58,255 nucleotides of DNA, taken from Pseudomonadota bacterium (GTDB lineage: Bacteria; Myxococcota_A; Polyangia; Polyangiales; Polyangiaceae). Shown here one piece after another: positions 1-7,174 of this stretch; within the stretch, counting starts at the first letter, position 1; each line of letters begins with the position of its first letter. Location: positions 1-58,255 of the forward strand of contig JAEYYX010000077.1 of the NCBI GenBank assembly GCA_023428245.1, in the 5' to 3' direction. The notes beneath the pieces are model-generated. The model did not search any database and was not told the origin of the DNA. It worked only from the letters and a program-made list of their open reading frames with translations. The position numbers and the translations under genes were made by a program.

Positions 1-525
1 GCCTCCGACGCCGCCCACGCCACCCCCGACGCCGCCGCCCACGCCACCGGGCGCGCTGCCCACGCCGGACAAACCGCCGCCGACCGCTTCCTGACCCAAT
101 CCGTCGCTGCCTCCGGCGGGAGGTGCGCCGCCAGTCTCGGGGCCGCCGCCGACTCCACCCGGGGCGCCCCCCGTGCCGCCATTCTCAGGCTGTAGCGGGG
201 GCACGAGGTCCGAGCGCTTGTCGATGACGCCGTCGCCGTTGAGGTCAAGAGACTCGTAGATCCCATCGCGATCGAGATCGTATACGACGGCGTCGGTGAA
301 GCCGTCGCCGTTCGTATCGACTCCGAGCCCGTCGAGGATGCCATCAAAGCCGAAATCATGTTGATCCCACTTTCCGTCGCGATCGGCGTCGATCGCTGCG
401 CCGAGGTCGTCGGCGATCGTGTCGCCGTTTCCGTCCGCGCCGCCAGCGACGCAGCCGGAGAGATATAGGCAGGAGTAAAGAGCGAGCCAGGAAAACGGGG
501 ACCGAGGGTTTCTGAAAGAAAGCAT
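1..525 (-). CDS. Partial lipoprotein with Asp-rich calcium-type repeats and a Gly-rich tail
   Basis: The reading frame starts at the ATG at 523-525 and runs off the left edge without a stop (175 codons seen). The N-terminus has a signal peptide ending in a lipobox (L-S-G-C, Cys25), so it is probably an envelope lipoprotein. Residues about 31-105 carry several D-x-N/D-x-D-G-x-x-D/E segments (for example DTNGDGFTD and DLNGDGVID), the EF-hand/thrombospondin type 3 pattern that usually binds calcium. From about residue 113 the protein becomes almost pure Gly with Ala, Pro, Val and Thr, a low-complexity tail common in Polyangia lipoproteins. Family and function are unknown, and the C-terminus is missing. 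Confidence 0.75.
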   Translation of the reverse strand, partial: MLSFRNPRSPFSWLALYSCLYLSGCVAGGADGNGDTIADDLGAAIDADRDGKWDQHDFGFDGILDGLGVDTNGDGFTDAVVYDLDRDGIYESLDLNGDGVIDKRSDLVPPLQPENGGTGGAPGGVGGGPETGGAPPAGGSDGLGQEAVGGGLSGVGSAPGGVGGGVGGGVGGVGG

Positions 526-721
526 CTTGGGGCGGCTCCGAGGTTCGAGGTTCGGCATTGTCGGAACCCGCCGACAGACCGAATAGGGTCGGAGGGTAAA
601 CCAAGATTCGTGGCAGGCCTCTCAAAAATCGCTCGTTTGCCCCTTGCGCTCGAAAAGATTTTCAAGGTTCGCTGATAAATTGACCCTTCGAGGCAAGCGT
701 ACCCGATGCCCCAGTTTTCAT

Positions 722-1444
722 TCACCTATCTTGGGGGGACAAAGCGGTCAGTACGGCGACCTGGATCACGAGCCGACGCTCGGGCCGGATAGGGGAACCG
801 TTGGTCTCACAGATCACAAATCTATCTTGGACACGACCGCCGTTGGTCTTGATCTTGGAGGAGACGATCTGGACGTTCTCCCGATGCAGAGCGCGCGTCA
901 GCGCCCAGAGCAAACCCGAGCGATCGTTCGTCTCGACCTCGAGCACGGTGAGCGATCCGCTCCCATCCTCTAAGAAGCGAACCGTCGTGTCGCTAGCGGA
1001 GCTAGTTGCTTGGCTGGGCGGCGGAAGCCGCGACTCATAGTTTCCTGATAAGATCTTTCGGAGCAGCTCTGCGAGCTCTTCTTCGCGCGCTTCGTCGAAC
1101 GGACCGTCCGCATAGCGCACAAAGAATAGGTCGAGCGCTTCGGCGGGACGACCCTCGGTCGAGGGACGCGTAAAAGCCAGTGCGGAGTCGACGTCGCAGC
1201 CGAACTCAGAGAGGGCGCGGCTGATATTGGAGAGGAGACCCGGTCGGTCCTCTGCGACGACGCAGAGCCCGGTGATGTCTGGCTGCGTCCAAGGGAAGCG
1301 CCGGACTGCGACGGAGCTGCCGCTCCGAGCGCGATCTTCGAGCGTCTGAAAGTGGACCGCGATCTGGTCCGCGTCGAAGCGCGTTCGGTAGTCGTTCGGG
1401 AGGGAGCGTGCGAACTCTGAGAGTCTCTCGTTATTGGAGGCCAC
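722..1444 (-). CDS. Tandem ACT-domain protein (GlnD C-terminus-like)
   Basis: This is a 240-residue soluble protein with two ACT-like modules. The first (about residues 57-125) contains the segment ITGLCVVAEDRPGLLSNISR and the second (about 155-235) contains VLEVETNDRSGLLWALTRAL. The D-R-P/S-G-L-L signature is the ligand-binding turn of ACT domains and closely resembles the paired ACT domains at the C-terminus of GlnD uridylyltransferases. No nucleotidyltransferase or HD domain is attached. The likely role is allosteric amino-acid or nitrogen-status sensing, but the partner is unknown. A GC-rich hairpin lies just upstream of the start. Confidence 0.75.
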   Translation of the reverse strand: MASNNERLSEFARSLPNDYRTRFDADQIAVHFQTLEDRARSGSSVAVRRFPWTQPDITGLCVVAEDRPGLLSNISRALSEFGCDVDSALAFTRPSTEGRPAEALDLFFVRYADGPFDEAREEELAELLRKILSGNYESRLPPPSQATSSASDTTVRFLEDGSGSLTVLEVETNDRSGLLWALTRALHRENVQIVSSKIKTNGGRVQDRFVICETNGSPIRPERRLVIQVAVLTALSPQDR

Positions 1445-1744
1445 GGGCGTGTCCTTGTTGGCCGCTCGGGGCGTCGGGCCCCTGTCCTAGGGTCCCCGAG
1501 CCTCCCTCGAGCGGATGCTTCTTTTTAGTCCCAGAACCGCGTCTCGAAGGTTTCCGCCGCTCGGGTTTTTTGCGGCGGAGAAGCTGAAAGAACGCTGACT
1601 CGGCGGGACGGTTTCGGGGGCGCACTTTGATGCGGCCCCTGCCCAGGCGCAAGCTCCGAGGAAAGGGGACCGAAGACTCTAGAAAACGCGGGCAGTTTTC
1701 GGTTTCTCGGGCTGACAGGCCTCTCGGGTTCGAAGCTCCGGGGA
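1445..1744. other. 300-nt gap between ACT and PilZ genes with two hairpins
   Basis: No convincing gene is visible. Two inverted repeats stand out: 8-nt arms GCTCGGGG (1464-1471) and CCCCGAGC (1494-1501), just upstream of the ACT gene, and TCCGCCGC (1553-1560) with GCGGCGGA (1572-1579) around a T-rich loop. Neither is followed by a clear T-run on the minus strand, so they are weak terminator candidates for the PilZ gene. Confidence 0.4.
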
Positions 1745-2842
1745 TCAGAAGGCGGCTGCGGCCTGAGCGCAGCCCTCGTCCCAGCGCTCGAGGCTCTGCT
1801 TCGCCCCGTCGATGATACGTACACCGAACCCGGGCGGGACTGTGGCCGTTTTGTGAGGCCCGAAGGGACGTCTCCAAACGACCTGACCGACGAGCTGGAC
1901 ACGGCGACCCGAGCGGGGCGGGGTGAGCTCGAGCCAGACGACGTCCTCGGTGGGAGGCGCCAGGGTGCGGACGTACATGCCGCCGCTCGAGACGTTGTAG
2001 GTGAAACCGACCTCTCCTTCGATGAGGCCCTCAGGGCGGAAGTGCACGGACGTTCCGTACAGAATACGAACCGCGCTTCGCTTGTTCGGCAGCGGCCCGG
2101 CGGCCAGCTCGTTCGCGAGGAAGAGCACGTTTTCGGGCGGAGCTGAGGCGTCGGTGACGCGCGCATCCGAGCCGCCAGTAAACCTCCGCGAGAGCTCGGC
2201 GTAGCGCTTGGGTTCGGCGGAGATGACGAAGGCCGCACCGGAGCCGGAGGAGTGCGCCGCAGCGATCAGCCTCTCGGGATCCGGACAGATCTCCGTGCAC
2301 GAAACGACGAGGGCCACGTTTCGCTCGAGGGCGAAGCGCTCCAAGTCCTCACAGGTCAGAGCGAAGCGAACCTCATAGCCGGCGTTGCCCAGGACGCGCG
2401 CCATGGCGACGCGGCGCTGCTGATCGATCTCGGCGATCACGGCGGTCCCCCGGGGAGGTACTTCGGTCAGAGCCGGCACCTTCGAGACAGCGCGGAGTCG
2501 CGTCGTGAGGGAACGGGAGCTGCTGGGAGCGACCACGTCGTCCGCGCCCCAGCTGAAGGCGTGAGCGAAATCCAGATCACCTACGTCGTTTGTGAGCGCG
2601 AGGATCGGGAGCGTTCGGTTCTTGTGCTGGGCGCGGGCGCCGAGCGCCACCTGAGCTGGCTCGTCTCCTGTCCCGTTCAAAAGGAGAGCGCTTGCCTCGT
2701 TTTCGCTCAGCCATGCGGAGGCCTGGCTGGAGGACGAGAGGGTATGAAGTTCGACGGCCGACTCGAGAGCGGCGACACTCAGACAGGACCGAGCGTCCTT
2801 TTCGAACTCACCGAAGGCGAGCATGAGCTTTGGGTTCGTCAC
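1745..2842 (-). CDS. Two pseudo-receiver domains fused to a PilZ domain
   Basis: About 365 residues from the GTG at 2840-2842, which has AGGAAGGAG upstream; the ATG at 2822-2824 is an alternative start. Residues about 1-125 and 130-250 fold like response-regulator receivers, but the positions expected for the phospho-accepting Asp read LLLN (Asn56) and VVSC (Ser181/Cys182), so both are probably not phosphorylated. The C-terminal part (about 254-360) is a PilZ domain with an intact c-di-GMP motif: R-x3-R (Arg255, Arg259) and N-x-S-x-x-G (NVSSGG, 283-288). The expected role is c-di-GMP-dependent control, possibly of motility or polysaccharide. It lies downstream of the CarD gene on the same strand. 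Confidence 0.75.
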   Translation of the reverse strand: MTNPKLMLAFGEFEKDARSCLSVAALESAVELHTLSSSSQASAWLSENEASALLLNGTGDEPAQVALGARAQHKNRTLPILALTNDVGDLDFAHAFSWGADDVVAPSSSRSLTTRLRAVSKVPALTEVPPRGTAVIAEIDQQRRVAMARVLGNAGYEVRFALTCEDLERFALERNVALVVSCTEICPDPERLIAAAHSSGSGAAFVISAEPKRYAELSRRFTGGSDARVTDASAPPENVLFLANELAAGPLPNKRSAVRILYGTSVHFRPEGLIEGEVGFTYNVSSGGMYVRTLAPPTEDVVWLELTPPRSGRRVQLVGQVVWRRPFGPHKTATVPPGFGVRIIDGAKQSLERWDEGCAQAAAAF

Positions 2843-2950
2843 TGACGGGTCTACGGCTCCTTCCTCACATGAGCTTAGACTACGACCAGACGGAATGCTG
2901 AGATCGATGAATGGAAAAATGGACAACCCATTGTTCCGCCACGCAGGTCT

Positions 2951-2968
2951 CCGCCGTTTGGACGGCGG
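2951..2968 (-). terminator. Short hairpin after the CarD gene
   Basis: The arms CCGCCGT (2951-2957) and ACGGCGG (2962-2968) form a 7-bp stem with a 4-nt loop about 40 nt after the CarD stop. No T-run follows, so it may be an attenuating or mRNA-protecting hairpin rather than a true terminator. Confidence 0.3.
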
Positions 2969-3008
2969 GCCGGACATCTCGGCTCCGTTCCGGCTGGAAC
3001 GTGAAACG

Positions 3009-3581
3009 TCAAGCCGCGAACATGCCGACGATCTCGAGCTCGAGCTCATCAGCGGAGCGATTCTTTGCGAGGGCGAGCTCTTGGATCAGGAGCGCTTTGG
3101 CTTGATCGAGGAGGCGACGTTCGCCGAAGGAGAGCTCGGAGGCGGCGCTCCTGCGCTGCATGTCTCGGAGGACCTTCGCGATCTCGGCGGCGGCTCCGCT
3201 CGCGAGCATCTCCGTGTAAGCACGGAAGCGCCGATTCCACGGCTGCGACCGAACTGCCACGTCGGGCAAGGTCAGGATACGCAGGATCTCGTCAGCGTCC
3301 CGGGAGGACATCACCTTGCGGAGTCCGACTCGGTCGACTGCGGCCTTCGGAACCATCACGCGCATGCCCGTGGCGTGGACCCGGATCACATAGAGCTCGC
3401 AGGGCTCAGAGCCCACGAGCTTCTCTTCAATGGAGGTGATGGAACCGACGCCGTGCGCGGGGTGTACCAAGGTGTCGCCGACGTTGAAGGTCGGGGTGTC
3501 TCGGGATGGCTCGGCGCCGGGCTCTCGAGCCGGTGTAGCGCGGGGACTTAGTTTCGAAGCCGAGGCTACTTTTTCTCGCAT
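3009..3581 (-). CDS. CarD/CdnL-family RNA polymerase-binding regulator
   Basis: This 190-residue protein has about 30 non-conserved residues and then the CarD/TRCF RNA polymerase interaction module starting at FNVGDTLVHPAHGVGSI. A helical DNA-binding part follows, with the conserved Trp in SQPWNRRFRAY and later basic helices. The family binds the RNA polymerase beta subunit and stabilises open promoter complexes. Myxobacteria encode several members, including essential CdnL (about 164 aa) and CarD, and I cannot tell which member this is. No Shine-Dalgarno precedes the ATG at 3579-3581, and the predicted promoter would give a nearly leaderless mRNA. Confidence 0.85.
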   Translation of the reverse strand: MREKVASASKLSPRATPAREPGAEPSRDTPTFNVGDTLVHPAHGVGSITSIEEKLVGSEPCELYVIRVHATGMRVMVPKAAVDRVGLRKVMSSRDADEILRILTLPDVAVRSQPWNRRFRAYTEMLASGAAAEIAKVLRDMQRRSAASELSFGERRLLDQAKALLIQELALAKNRSADELELEIVGMFAA

Positions 3582-3592
3582 AAGCCGCGACG

Positions 3593-3621
3593 AGTATCGG
3601 CCGAGCGGGGAGAACGGTCAA
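3593..3621 (-). promoter_or_regulatory. sigma70-type promoter of the CarD gene
   Basis: On the minus strand TTGACC (3621-3616) is followed after exactly 17 nt by GATACT (3598-3593), matching the -35/-10 consensus at 5/6 and 4/6. Transcription would start near 3586, only about 5 nt before the ATG. Confidence 0.5.
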
Positions 3622-3642
3622 CTCAAGAGCGACTATAATCAA

Positions 3643-4665
3643 TCAATAAGAAGAAAGGTCGTCGAGCATGAGTCGCTTCCAGGCTTCATAAAGAGGACCC
3701 GGATCGAGATTCATGAGCAGCTGACATCGACTTAGCTCGGCGCGATCGTCACAGGAGAGCTGAGGACGCTCGAGCTCCGAGAGCCCGAGCGCACGCATTT
3801 CTGGTCTTTCGAGCAGGGTTTCTTGCCAGAGCGCGGCGCGCTCTTCCGCCTCCTGAGCTTCCCCCCAGGCCCCGAGGAGGGACATCTCGAGCCTCAGACC
3901 GTCGTCCCTGGCGAAAATGTCGGCGTCTATGCTGAGCAGTGTGTCCATGAACGCCGATGTGGGGGGCAGCTCTTCTTCCCGCGAGAGCGGACCAGCGTAG
4001 AAGAAAGAGGCGAGTGTGCTCGGCTTTTCACGCCGCGCGAGCGCGAGGGCTTCCTTGGAAGCGGGCACTCTTCTGAGCGTGCCTCGTGCCCGTTCGACGA
4101 CGAACTTTCGAAGAGAAGGATCGCCAAAAACAAACGCCCTGAAATAAGGGCCAACCACGAGCGCGTTTGGTGCACCGTCGCGCTTGCCATCCCAGACGCG
4201 GAGCTGCGTGTGGTGGGTCGCTCGGGCAATAGGCGATTGTGAGTGAGAAAGGAAAGCATCTTGCGCGCCCTCGGCGCCGGCTTTGGGCGTCAGGTAGAGC
4301 GTGCCGAGGCCGTAGGAAGCGATCCACACCTCGCTGAGGCGCGAGAGCTCGACTCCCGTCACTTTTGTGAACGCGGCCCGCCGAGCGTCACTGAGCCACT
4401 CGTCGCGGAGAGGAGCGAGCGACGGCGTCTCGAGGACCGCCCGAGGAAACACGTGCAGCAGGAACTCAGGCTGAAAAGGCGGGAGCAGCTCGGCGAGCGG
4501 GAGCTCCACTAGGGGGACACTCGGCCGAGTCTTTTCAGCGGAAGGCTCGTCAGCGGGAGCGGCTCCGCCCTGCGCGCAAGCGGCAAGCAGCAATGTGGTG
4601 AGCAGCGGCGCTTTGAAATGAACGCGCGGAAGACTTCGCACTCGGCGCGCTCGTCGGACCTTCAT
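3643..4665 (-). CDS. Hypothetical lipoprotein, 340 aa
   Basis: The start MKVRRARRV (ATG 4663-4665) is chosen because the longer frame would run into the HU gene. The Arg-rich N-terminus and hydrophobic stretch end in LLLAAC (Cys30), a typical lipobox, followed by a short Pro/Ser/Glu linker. The mature part of about 300 residues mixes alpha and beta segments and has no motif I recognise. It follows the HU gene by 16 nt and is probably cotranscribed with it. An envelope location is inferred from the signal; function is unknown. Confidence 0.65.
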   Translation of the reverse strand: MKVRRARRVRSLPRVHFKAPLLTTLLLAACAQGGAAPADEPSAEKTRPSVPLVELPLAELLPPFQPEFLLHVFPRAVLETPSLAPLRDEWLSDARRAAFTKVTGVELSRLSEVWIASYGLGTLYLTPKAGAEGAQDAFLSHSQSPIARATHHTQLRVWDGKRDGAPNALVVGPYFRAFVFGDPSLRKFVVERARGTLRRVPASKEALALARREKPSTLASFFYAGPLSREEELPPTSAFMDTLLSIDADIFARDDGLRLEMSLLGAWGEAQEAEERAALWQETLLERPEMRALGLSELERPQLSCDDRAELSRCQLLMNLDPGPLYEAWKRLMLDDLSSY

Positions 4666-4681
4666 GCGCGCGAGACGAGAT

Positions 4682-5032
4682 TCAATGATCGTCAGAGTCG
4701 TCGCCGTCGCTGCTGTCCGGTTTGTCGTCACCGTCGTCGAGCGGGCTGAGGTTCCGACTTTGATCCACGAGATCTTTCAGCTCTTTGCCGACCTTGAAGA
4801 AGGGGAGGCGCTTTGCCGAGACGGGAACAGGGTTTCCGGTTCGAGGATTGCGTCCCGCGTACGGCTTGTAAGGGCGCACGGTGAAACTTCCGAAACCGCG
4901 GATTTCGATGCCTTTGCCTTCCTCGAGCGCGCTCGTCAAAGTATCGAAGATACAGTCGACGACCAGCTCGGCCCGCGCCTTGGTCAGCTCGGCCCGTGCC
5001 GCAATCGCCTCTATCAGCTCGCTTTTTGTCAT
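4682..5032 (-). CDS. HU/IHF-family DNA-binding protein with acidic C-terminal tail
   Basis: Residues 1-94 are a complete HU/IHF fold: N-terminal helices (MTKSELIEAIAARAEL), then GIEIRGFGSFTVRPY, then the beta-arm signature with GRNPRTGNP (60-68) that inserts Pro into the DNA minor groove. The order and the segment FFKVGKELKD resemble the IHF beta group. Unusually, residues 97-116 form a tail with ten Asp and no strongly basic character; bacterial HU extensions are usually Lys-rich. The protein should bend or compact DNA. A TTGACA promoter and a good ribosome-binding site (AGGACGGG) precede it. Confidence 0.9.
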   Translation of the reverse strand: MTKSELIEAIAARAELTKARAELVVDCIFDTLTSALEEGKGIEIRGFGSFTVRPYKPYAGRNPRTGNPVPVSAKRLPFFKVGKELKDLVDQSRNLSPLDDGDDKPDSSDGDDSDDH

Positions 5033-5078
5033 CCCGTCCTACGCCCTCCCAGGCAGCTCGCGTTCGCTACGTCCTTTC

Positions 5079-5107
5079 ATGATTTGGCCTAAGGTCTCGA
5101 ATGTCAA
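5079..5107 (-). promoter_or_regulatory. sigma70-type promoter of the HU/IHF gene
   Basis: On the minus strand a perfect -35 TTGACA (5107-5102), a 17-nt spacer and AATCAT (5084-5079, 4/6) lie about 50 nt upstream of the HU start codon. This implies that the gene is transcribed separately from the glycosyltransferase genes upstream. Confidence 0.6.
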
Positions 5108-5191
5108 CGTTCTTTCGGGAAAGATGCCGGCGACATGTAGGGCCTTAGGCTCCCCGCCCGGGGACACGTTCGTGGTGCGCTGAGCCTTTTT

Positions 5192-7174
5192 TCAATCGGT
5201 CGTTTCGAGCTCGAAGCGATCGAGAAACAGCTGTTCAGGGCCTTGGGTAAGTGAGATTTGGAGCTCTCCCGGAGAGCTCAGCGTCCGTGTTTCGCCGACG
5301 AAACACCCAAGGCGCTCGGTCCAGAGGTGAGGAGTGACCCGGTACGATCGGCGCGGGAGACCATCGAACCACAGGGAAAGGCGGCCCGTCTTTTGCTCCG
5401 ACTGGAAACGGATCGAAAGCGCCCGTCCCGACGGCACACAGGGCGCGGCGATGTGTGCTGGATGAACCCAGAGGCCCTCTTGATCGTAGGGGGGATAGTC
5501 GCGCTCGGCCTCGACCATGAGGGGTGTGTCATCGGCGGGCACCTCGAGCGTCCAGGGGACCAGGCGGGTTCCAGGGGGCTCCCGTTCGATGACCAAGTTC
5601 TCATGGGAGTTCAGATTCTGGACGAGGAGTGCCTCTCGGACGTCTTTGGACCGGCGGGCGACGAGCGGCCCGCGGAGCTCGGGTTTCGAGCCCTTCCACG
5701 CGACGGAACGCGGCAAGAGTCCGCTCAGGAAGGCGTGGTCGCTCTCGACGAAGAGGAGTCGCGGCGTGTTCGGTTCGAGGACGGCGGCATCGAGGAAGGG
5801 AGCGCCCCCGTCTCGCGTGCGGAGAGCTTCGTGAGAGAAGGAGCCATGGAGCGAAAATCCGAGGCAGGAGAGGGCGAAGGTCCTTGCTACGCCGAGCTTG
5901 TCGAGGGCGAACACGGCGAGCAGACTTTGTTCGAGGGGCAGAAGCTCGACCAAAAAACGCGCTCCACCGCCGGGATAGCTGCCGTCGAAGTAGAAGAGCG
6001 AGTAGCTCGCGGTGAGGAGGACGAGACAAGAGAGGACGAGGCGCGGACCAGGCTCCGACCTCTTTTGGAAAGCGCGAATGAGGAGGAGGACGAACAGGGG
6101 TTCGAAGTTTGCGAGATCGAGTGAGTGGTTGTGGAGGCGGTGCAGGGAGTTGAGGATGGCCCAGAGGGGACCGAGCTTCCCACGCTCACTGACGACATCT
6201 CCGTGTTCGAACTCGCAGCCCGTGCCAAATCCGAGCCCAAAACAGCCAAGAGGGCCGTCCGCGAGCGCGTAATATCGAAGCTGCGTCGAGTCCCAGAAAG
6301 ACCCAGTGAGAGCTCTTTGGTGCGCAAGGAGGAACAACACTCCTGGGAGCAAGCCGAGCGCGACGCCGGCGAACGGAAGGGGACGAGTCTTCGACAGAGA
6401 GCGAAGCGATACCGCACCGAATGCGAGCCCTAAGGAGAGTCCTGTGAGCGGCCTGGTCGCGATCAAGAGGCCGAGAGTGAGACCCAGGCCAAGGGTGGAC
6501 GCGCCGTCCCAGCCCCTCCTCCAAGAGCGCACGACGAGCAATGCCGCGCAGGTCGTGAGGAGCGCGGAGAAACCGTGGCTCATGGTGTCCGCGGTGTGGT
6601 AGCGGAGGGTCGCGCTCGAAAGAGAGAGGAGCGCTGCGAGCAGTCCACCCCAAAAGGTGAGCCTTTCCGGGCGTCCCGAGGTTCGCATGAGCTCGCAGGC
6701 GAGCAGGAATGTGAACACGGTGAGCGCCGCAGCGAGGAATGGCCCGGCCCATCGATAGTCGCCGAGCTTCTCGAATAGGGCGACAAAAGCGGGGTATCCC
6801 GGAGGAAAAATGACTCCGAACTGATCGGGCGCGCCCGGGGGATGGATCAGGAATCGGCTGTGGAAGAGGGCGCTGGGTGACGGGGCGTGGAAGGTGAAGG
6901 AGCCGCTCTCGAAGATGCGTGCCGCGCACAAGTAGGCCGTCGCGTCGATGATGCGCGGACCTCCGCCGAGGACCCAGGTGAAGTAGAGGGCGGAGAGGGC
7001 GGCAGCAGTGAGCGCGAGCACACTCACGGTTAGCCTCGGGGACAGGGCGAACCAGCGTTCCCCCGAGTACTTTCTCGGCCAGATCCAGAGCACGACTCCA
7101 AGCCCGAGCGCGATCCAGGCGGCGAGATGAGGAGGGCTACCGAACTCGAAGAGGGGGTGATCCAGGGGGTTCAC
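5192..7174 (-). CDS. Multi-spanning membrane glycosyltransferase-like protein (GT-C type)
   Basis: About 660 residues from the GTG at 7172-7174, which overlaps the upstream gene by 38 nt. The N-terminal 430 or so residues contain about ten hydrophobic helices separated by short loops. The first periplasmic loop carries an acidic motif (RIIDATAYLCAARI) and a Pro-rich FPPGYPAFVALFEKLG segment, a layout typical of GT39/ArnT-like transferases that use polyprenyl-phosphate sugars. The C-terminal 200 or so residues look soluble and beta-rich, probably periplasmic and carbohydrate-related. The acceptor is unknown. The overlap with the similar gene upstream suggests a pair acting on the same glycan or glycoprotein. 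Confidence 0.65.
   Translation of the reverse strand: MNPLDHPLFEFGSPPHLAAWIALGLGVVLWIWPRKYSGERWFALSPRLTVSVLALTAAALSALYFTWVLGGGPRIIDATAYLCAARIFESGSFTFHAPSPSALFHSRFLIHPPGAPDQFGVIFPPGYPAFVALFEKLGDYRWAGPFLAAALTVFTFLLACELMRTSGRPERLTFWGGLLAALLSLSSATLRYHTADTMSHGFSALLTTCAALLVVRSWRRGWDGASTLGLGLTLGLLIATRPLTGLSLGLAFGAVSLRSLSKTRPLPFAGVALGLLPGVLFLLAHQRALTGSFWDSTQLRYYALADGPLGCFGLGFGTGCEFEHGDVVSERGKLGPLWAILNSLHRLHNHSLDLANFEPLFVLLLIRAFQKRSEPGPRLVLSCLVLLTASYSLFYFDGSYPGGGARFLVELLPLEQSLLAVFALDKLGVARTFALSCLGFSLHGSFSHEALRTRDGGAPFLDAAVLEPNTPRLLFVESDHAFLSGLLPRSVAWKGSKPELRGPLVARRSKDVREALLVQNLNSHENLVIEREPPGTRLVPWTLEVPADDTPLMVEAERDYPPYDQEGLWVHPAHIAAPCVPSGRALSIRFQSEQKTGRLSLWFDGLPRRSYRVTPHLWTERLGCFVGETRTLSSPGELQISLTQGPEQLFLDRFELETTD

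Noticed and set aside
3634..3639. Perfect TATAAT on the plus strand
   Set aside because: No -35 element at the right distance and no plus-strand gene downstream; it lies in AT-rich DNA after a stop codon.
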